From the NCBI GenBank assembly GCA_003565195.1, contig PXCX01000256.1:1-10137 (forward strand): a stretch of DNA of 10,137 nucleotides, in the 5' to 3' direction. Of the stretch, positions 6,396 to 10,137 are shown one piece after another. The stretch's first letter is position 1. The number at the start of each line of letters is the position of its first letter. The position numbers were made by a program, and so were the translations under genes. Below the pieces are notes generated by a model. It saw nothing but the letters and a program-made list of their open reading frames with translations, had not been told where the DNA came from and did no database searches. The DNA comes from PVC group bacterium. Lineage in GTDB: Bacteria > Verrucomicrobiota > Kiritimatiellia > CAIKKV01 > PXCX01.

Positions 6396-8924
6396 ATGGG
6401 AAAATATACCGTATGGAAATGGCTGCTGGTATTGCTTTTGTTGGCGGCATCGATGGTGCTTGTAACCCCGCCCAGCGAAAAAATCAATCTGGGACTTGAT
6501 CTGCAGGGGGGTACGGCGTTTGTCGCGGAAATCGATCGCGACGCAATCGAGGAATCGGTGCGCGAACGGCTCGAACAAGATGCTCCCGATGCCGCCGAAT
6601 CGGAAATCCAGCGCGAGATCAGCGAGTCTATGCGCGACGCCCAGGGTCGGGCACTGGAAGTCATTCGCAACCGAATTGACGGTTTGGGAATTGCCGAACC
6701 CGCCATTTATCCCGAAGGCCGAGACCGGATAGTCATTCAGTTGCCCGGCGTCGACGAAGAACAACGCGAAGAAGCCGAACGCAGTATTAGAAGCGTTGCC
6801 TTTCTCGAATTCCGCATGGTTCACGAGGAAAGCGCGCAGGTCGTCAGTCGTCTGTTCGACCGGGGTTTGGCACCGGAAGGGTTTGCTATCCGTCAACTCG
6901 AACAACGCGGTATGACCCAATCGTATTACGTCTTCCAGGAAGATCGCCCGCTTGACGCGGAAACCAAGCAACGGATTGCCGGTTTCCATGCCCCGCGCGG
7001 CGCTGAATTAATGCTTGAACGTTCCGAAATACGCGGGCAAACCGTATATTACCGGCCGCATTACGTGAAACGTCGCTATGAAATGACCGGCGACGCCTTG
7101 CGCCGTGCGCAAGTCGATTTCCAGGAACATATGCAGCCGGTCGTCGCGTTGGAATTCACCACGGAAGGTCGCCGCCAATTTGCCCGGCTCACCACCGATT
7201 ACGCGCCGGGCGGTCCCAAGAACCCGTATCACGACCAGCACCGCGCGCTGGCCATTATTCTTGACGATACCCTTTATTCGGCGCCGGTGATTCAACAGCC
7301 GATTCGAGGGGGAAATGCGGTCATCAGCGGTCAATTCGATCAGGAAGAAGCCGCCTTTCTCGCCAACGTCCTGCGCGCCGGTACCTTGCCGGCGCCGGTA
7401 TCGATAATCGAACGGCGAATTGTAGATCCCAGTCTTGGCGCCGATTCGATTCGCGCCGGAATTACCGCCATCATTATCGGCGGGATTCTGGTTGTTTTGT
7501 TCATGGCGGTCTATTATACCTTGGCCGGACTGGTTGCCAACCTGGCGCTGATCATGGATCTGCTGCTGTTGCCGCTGGGGATGGTGCTGGTGGCCGGATT
7601 CCTGGGCATTTTCGTCGGTCCCCCGGGTGAAGCTTCGCGCATCGCGTTGCCGGTTTTGACCCTGCCCGGAATCGCCGCCATCCTGCTTACGATCGGTATG
7701 GCGGTTGATGCGAACGTTCTGATTTTCGAACGGATTCGCGAGGAAATGAGGGTCGGCCGACGATTTTCCGCGGCGTTAGCTCCAGGCTATGACAAGGCGT
7801 TCGGCGCCATTCTGGATGCCAATGTCACTACCTTTCTGACTGCGGTGATCCTGTTCCTGTTCGGGACCGGACCGATTCGCGGTTTTGCCATCACGCTTTG
7901 TGCCGGCATCCTGGTCAGCATGTTTACGGCCATCGTCTTTACCCGGATGATATTCGATCTGTGGATTCAAAAAGGCGGGTTGAAGTCCATCCGGATGTTC
8001 TCGTTCTTCAGTGAGACCAAGATCGATTTCATGTCTAAACGGAAAATATTGCTGATGGCATCGACGGTTGTGATCGTGTCCACCATCGGCATTATGGCTG
8101 TCCGCGGATGGCAGGATCCAACCAAAGTTTTCGGGGTCGATTTCACCGGTGGCTCGTCTTCGACATTTAGTTTTGACGAAAGGCCGGATCTTGAGGAAAT
8201 CCGTGCGGTCCTCGCCGCTGCCGATATCGGCGATGTCCATCCCCAGTTCCAGGAAGGTATGGAGTTGGATCCGGTTCAGTATCTGAATATCAATTCGCCG
8301 TCCGGAACCGGTAACGCGGTTCGCGAGGCGTTGCAGGGAGCTTTCCCGGACGCCGGATTGCACTTGCTGCAGGAGGATGATGTCGGCCCGCGAATCGGCG
8401 ATGAAATGAAACGCCGGGCGATGTGGGCCATTTTATGGGCGTTGGCCGGCATTATTGTTTATGTTTCCTGGCGATTCGAATTCGGGTTCGCGATTGGCGC
8501 GATTGCCGCACTGGCGCATGATGTCCTGGTGACGGTCGGTTTGTATTCATTACTCGGTTTGCAGTTGAATCTTCCGACGGTTGCCGCCCTGCTGACGATC
8601 GTCGGTTATTCGGTTAACGATACCATTGTGGTTTTCGACCGGATTCGCGAGGATTTCCGTATCATGCGCGGCAAACCGTTGGTCGAGGTAACCAACGCAA
8701 GTGTCAATCAAACACTGTCTCGAACGGTATTAACGTCGCTGACCACCTTGATGGTCATTGTCATGTTGTTGATCTTCGGCGGCGGCGCCGTATTCGATTT
8801 TGCGCTGGCCCTGTTAATCGGTGTCCTGGTGGGTACCTATTCCTCGATTTTCGTGGCATCGCCGACCATGCTATGGTGGTATCGCCACCGCAAACCTGTT
8901 CTGGCCACCAAAACCAAAACGTAA
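6396..8924 (+). CDS. secDF: Fused protein translocase subunit SecDF
   Basis: A single 842-residue chain joining SecD and SecF, the proton-driven membrane complex that helps pull exported proteins across the inner membrane. The SecD half (about 1-530) has a first span at 7-24, the GLDLQGG motif (33-39), a periplasmic domain to about 352 and five further spans; GMAVDANVLIFERIREE (434-450) carries the proton-relay aspartate D438. The SecF half (about 534-842) begins like a free-standing SecF (MFSFFSETKIDFMSKRK, 534-550), has FGVDFTGG (579-586), and then GYSVNDTIVVFDRIRED (737-753) with D742 and NQTLSRTVLTS (771-781) with R776, both matching residues known to be essential in Thermus SecDF. The frame is continuous, so this is a genuine fusion, not two genes. 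A segment at about 404-420 (GIFVGPPGEASRIALPV) looks longer than the matching loop of E. coli SecD. No Shine-Dalgarno-like site precedes Met534. Confidence 0.96.
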   Translation: MGKYTVWKWLLVLLLLAASMVLVTPPSEKINLGLDLQGGTAFVAEIDRDAIEESVRERLEQDAPDAAESEIQREISESMRDAQGRALEVIRNRIDGLGIAEPAIYPEGRDRIVIQLPGVDEEQREEAERSIRSVAFLEFRMVHEESAQVVSRLFDRGLAPEGFAIRQLEQRGMTQSYYVFQEDRPLDAETKQRIAGFHAPRGAELMLERSEIRGQTVYYRPHYVKRRYEMTGDALRRAQVDFQEHMQPVVALEFTTEGRRQFARLTTDYAPGGPKNPYHDQHRALAIILDDTLYSAPVIQQPIRGGNAVISGQFDQEEAAFLANVLRAGTLPAPVSIIERRIVDPSLGADSIRAGITAIIIGGILVVLFMAVYYTLAGLVANLALIMDLLLLPLGMVLVAGFLGIFVGPPGEASRIALPVLTLPGIAAILLTIGMAVDANVLIFERIREEMRVGRRFSAALAPGYDKAFGAILDANVTTFLTAVILFLFGTGPIRGFAITLCAGILVSMFTAIVFTRMIFDLWIQKGGLKSIRMFSFFSETKIDFMSKRKILLMASTVVIVSTIGIMAVRGWQDPTKVFGVDFTGGSSSTFSFDERPDLEEIRAVLAAADIGDVHPQFQEGMELDPVQYLNINSPSGTGNAVREALQGAFPDAGLHLLQEDDVGPRIGDEMKRRAMWAILWALAGIIVYVSWRFEFGFAIGAIAALAHDVLVTVGLYSLLGLQLNLPTVAALLTIVGYSVNDTIVVFDRIREDFRIMRGKPLVEVTNASVNQTLSRTVLTSLTTLMVIVMLLIFGGGAVFDFALALLIGVLVGTYSSIFVASPTMLWWYRHRKPVLATKTKT

Positions 8925-8959
8925 AGTATTGCTGACAAACCGTCAAGAAAGCCGCGATT

Positions 8960-9907
8960 ATGAGTCAAACGATATTAGTCACCGGTGGAAGCGGATTCCT
9001 GGGATCTCATTTATGCGAACGGTTGCTAAACCTGGATCATGAAGTTATCTGTCTCGATAACTTTTTTACCGGCGATAAACGCAATATCCGGGCGTTAATG
9101 GGTAACCCGAGGTTCGAGTTGTTGCGTCATGATGTGACCTTCCCGGTATATCTCGAGGTTGATCAGATATACAATCTTGCCTGTCCGGCATCGCCGGTAC
9201 ATTACCAGTTCGATCCGGTCCAAACGACCAAGACAAGCGTTCATGGCGCCATTAATATGCTCGGCCTGGCCAAACGCGTCAAAGCCAGAATCCTGCAGGC
9301 GTCCACCTCCGAGGTTTACGGCGATCCGGAAGTGCATCCCCAACCCGAATCGTATTGGGGCAACGTGAATCCGATCGGGCCGCGATCCTGTTACGACGAA
9401 GGTAAACGATGTGCCGAAACCCTCTTTTTCGACTACTGGAAACAACACCGTGTGCCGATCAAAGTGGTGCGTATTTTCAACACCTATGGACCGCGAATGC
9501 ATCCCGATGACGGAAGGGTAGTCAGTAATTTCATCCTTCAGGCCTTACGGGGCGAAGACATCACCGTATATGGCGATGGCCAACAAACCCGGTCGTTTTG
9601 TTTTGTCGATGACCTGATCGAAGGCTTGATTAGAACGATGGCGGCCGACGAAACCGTTACGGGACCGATAAATCTGGGAAATCCGTGCGAATTTACGATT
9701 CTGGAACTGGCCGAGATGATTGTCCGGTTGACCGGATCAAGCTCGAAAATCGTCCGCTGCAAGTTGCCGCGCGACGATCCGCGCCGGCGCCGGCCGGATA
9801 TTTCCCAAGCGAAAGAGCTTCTGGACTGGGAACCGGCGGTTGCGCTTGAAACCGGGTTGCAACGAACCATCGCCTATTTCCGGGAAATCCAGTCAACCGG
9901 CAGGTAA
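8960..9907 (+). CDS. uxs: UDP-glucuronate decarboxylase (UDP-xylose synthase), extended SDR family
   Basis: Oxidises UDP-glucuronate at C4 with bound NAD+, decarboxylates it and reduces the ketone to give UDP-xylose, a donor for cell-surface glycans. The 315-residue protein has the N-terminal NAD motif TGGSGFLGSHL (8-18), STSEVYGDPEVHP (115-127, with catalytic Glu118) and NPIGPRSCYDEGKR (137-150, catalytic Tyr145 and Lys149). The YDEGKR and SEVYGDP signatures are typical of UXS rather than of dTDP-glucose dehydratases or GalE. IFNTYGPRM (172-180), DGRVVSNFI (184-192) and QTRSFCFVDDL (209-219) also match UXS. The start at ATG 8960 places the Rossmann motif at the expected distance; only AAGAAAG (8945-8951) serves as a weak ribosome site. 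It lies 35 bases after secDF with no terminator seen between them, so it may be the tail of that transcript. Confidence 0.93.
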   Translation: MSQTILVTGGSGFLGSHLCERLLNLDHEVICLDNFFTGDKRNIRALMGNPRFELLRHDVTFPVYLEVDQIYNLACPASPVHYQFDPVQTTKTSVHGAINMLGLAKRVKARILQASTSEVYGDPEVHPQPESYWGNVNPIGPRSCYDEGKRCAETLFFDYWKQHRVPIKVVRIFNTYGPRMHPDDGRVVSNFILQALRGEDITVYGDGQQTRSFCFVDDLIEGLIRTMAADETVTGPINLGNPCEFTILELAEMIVRLTGSSSKIVRCKLPRDDPRRRRPDISQAKELLDWEPAVALETGLQRTIAYFREIQSTGR

Positions 9908-9932
9908 TTCAGCCGGCCACCAATGTTTCCTT

Positions 9933-9989
9933 TCAAGCCTTTGTTTTGGACGGCAGGCAAGGTACAGTCGCGGAAATCTTGCCAGACAT
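9933..9989 (-). CDS. Possible 18-codon minus-strand small ORF
   Basis: On the minus strand AAGGAG (complement of 9995-10000) is followed after 5 bases by ATG (9989-9987) and an open frame of 18 codons, MSGKISATVPCLPSKTKA, to TGA (9935-9933). The ribosome site is among the best in the window, but the peptide is very short, has no recognisable motif and no clear promoter. It might be a small protein, a leader peptide, the remains of a longer gene, or chance. Confidence 0.2.
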   Translation of the reverse strand: MSGKISATVPCLPSKTKA

Positions 9990-10030
9990 ATTAGCTCCTT
10001 AATCATGGATTCTTTGCACTGTCATCCCAT

Positions 10031-10062
10031 GGAATAAAGGAATGATGGAAGATTGGAATAAT
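10031..10062 (+). repeat. Four-copy 8-base tandem repeat (consensus GGAATRAT)
   Basis: GGAATAAA, GGAATGAT, GGAAGATT and GGAATAAT follow one another with an exact 8-base period starting at 10031, 10039, 10047 and 10055; a degenerate fifth unit may follow. GGAA is invariant and the second half drifts. On the minus strand this reads as repeated ATTCC blocks. It lies in the gene-free tail and codes for nothing recognisable. Confidence 0.7.
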
Positions 10063-10137
10063 GATAGAAGGCCAAACCCGTTATTCAGCAAGCCGGAAAA
10101 CATGCAACGCAAAATTGGCGCATCACCGGAATCTGAA

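Larger units (their letters stand above)
9908..10137. other. Gene-free tail of 230 bases
   Basis: No convincing gene is present on either strand. The stretch contains a tandem 8-base repeat (10031-10062) and a tiny minus-strand ORF with a strong ribosome site. CCGGC (9897-9901) and GCCGG (9912-9916) could pair across the uxs stop codon, but no T-tract follows, so a terminator for uxs is not supported. Base composition looks more A/T rich than in the genes. Confidence 0.6.

Noticed and set aside
6357..6989. 210-codon open frame on the minus strand opposite secDF
   Set aside because: It is antisense to the clearly coding SecD periplasmic domain and has no recognisable motif, so it is a shadow.
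7776..8363. 195-codon open frame on the minus strand opposite the SecD/SecF junction
   Set aside because: Rich in charged and His/Gln/Asn residues with no domain; it mirrors codons of membrane helices on the other strand.
9897..9916. Inverted repeat CCGGC/GCCGG over the uxs stop as a rho-independent terminator
   Set aside because: The stem is only 5 bases with a 10-base loop and no T-tract follows.
1..10137. Mobile element, prophage, CRISPR, tRNA or defence system
   Set aside because: No transposase, integrase, phage or Cas-like protein, no spacer-repeat array and no tRNA-like cloverleaf were seen; nearly all the sequence is accounted for by eight ordinary genes.

Overview
The window reads as an ordinary bacterial chromosome segment, densely coded almost entirely on the + strand. 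It holds eight protein genes, one of them cut by the left edge. Protein families, Shine-Dalgarno sites and short or overlapping junctions all look bacterial. The lineage cannot be fixed from sequence alone. A single-chain SecDF, a Gfo/Idh/MocA oxidoreductase and a UXS-type UDP-glucuronate decarboxylase would fit the PVC group (Verrucomicrobiota, Kiritimatiellota or Lentisphaerota), but this is a low-confidence inference, because fused SecDF also occurs in Bacteroidota, some Bacillota and others.

Left block (1-1935): the 3' part of a Gfo/Idh/MocA-family NAD(P)-dependent oxidoreductase, followed 18 bases later by a CaCA-family sodium/calcium-type antiporter.

Leader (1936-2109): a gene-free stretch of 174 bases with a good extended -10 promoter candidate, two possible hairpins and a short 7-base tandem repeat.

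Housekeeping block (2110-8924): tmk, holB, aroC, tgt, yajC and secDF are packed so tightly that they are probably one transcript. tmk and holB overlap by 23 bases, and aroC/tgt and tgt/yajC each share an ATGA. The products cover dTTP synthesis (Tmk), the clamp-loader delta-prime subunit (HolB), chorismate synthesis (AroC), queuosine tRNA modification (Tgt) and Sec-dependent protein export (YajC, SecDF). tmk-holB and tgt-yajC-secDF are each familiar pairings; aroC sits between them.

Right block (8925-10137): a UDP-glucuronate decarboxylase gene that would supply UDP-xylose for surface glycans, then 230 bases without a convincing gene. That tail carries a four-copy 8-base tandem repeat and, on the minus strand, an 18-codon ORF behind a strong Shine-Dalgarno sequence.

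I found no CRISPR array, tRNA, rRNA, transposase, phage gene, toxin-antitoxin pair or defence system, and no convincing undescribed multi-gene system. The most interesting material is in the two intergenic regions and in the architecture of the secDF gene.
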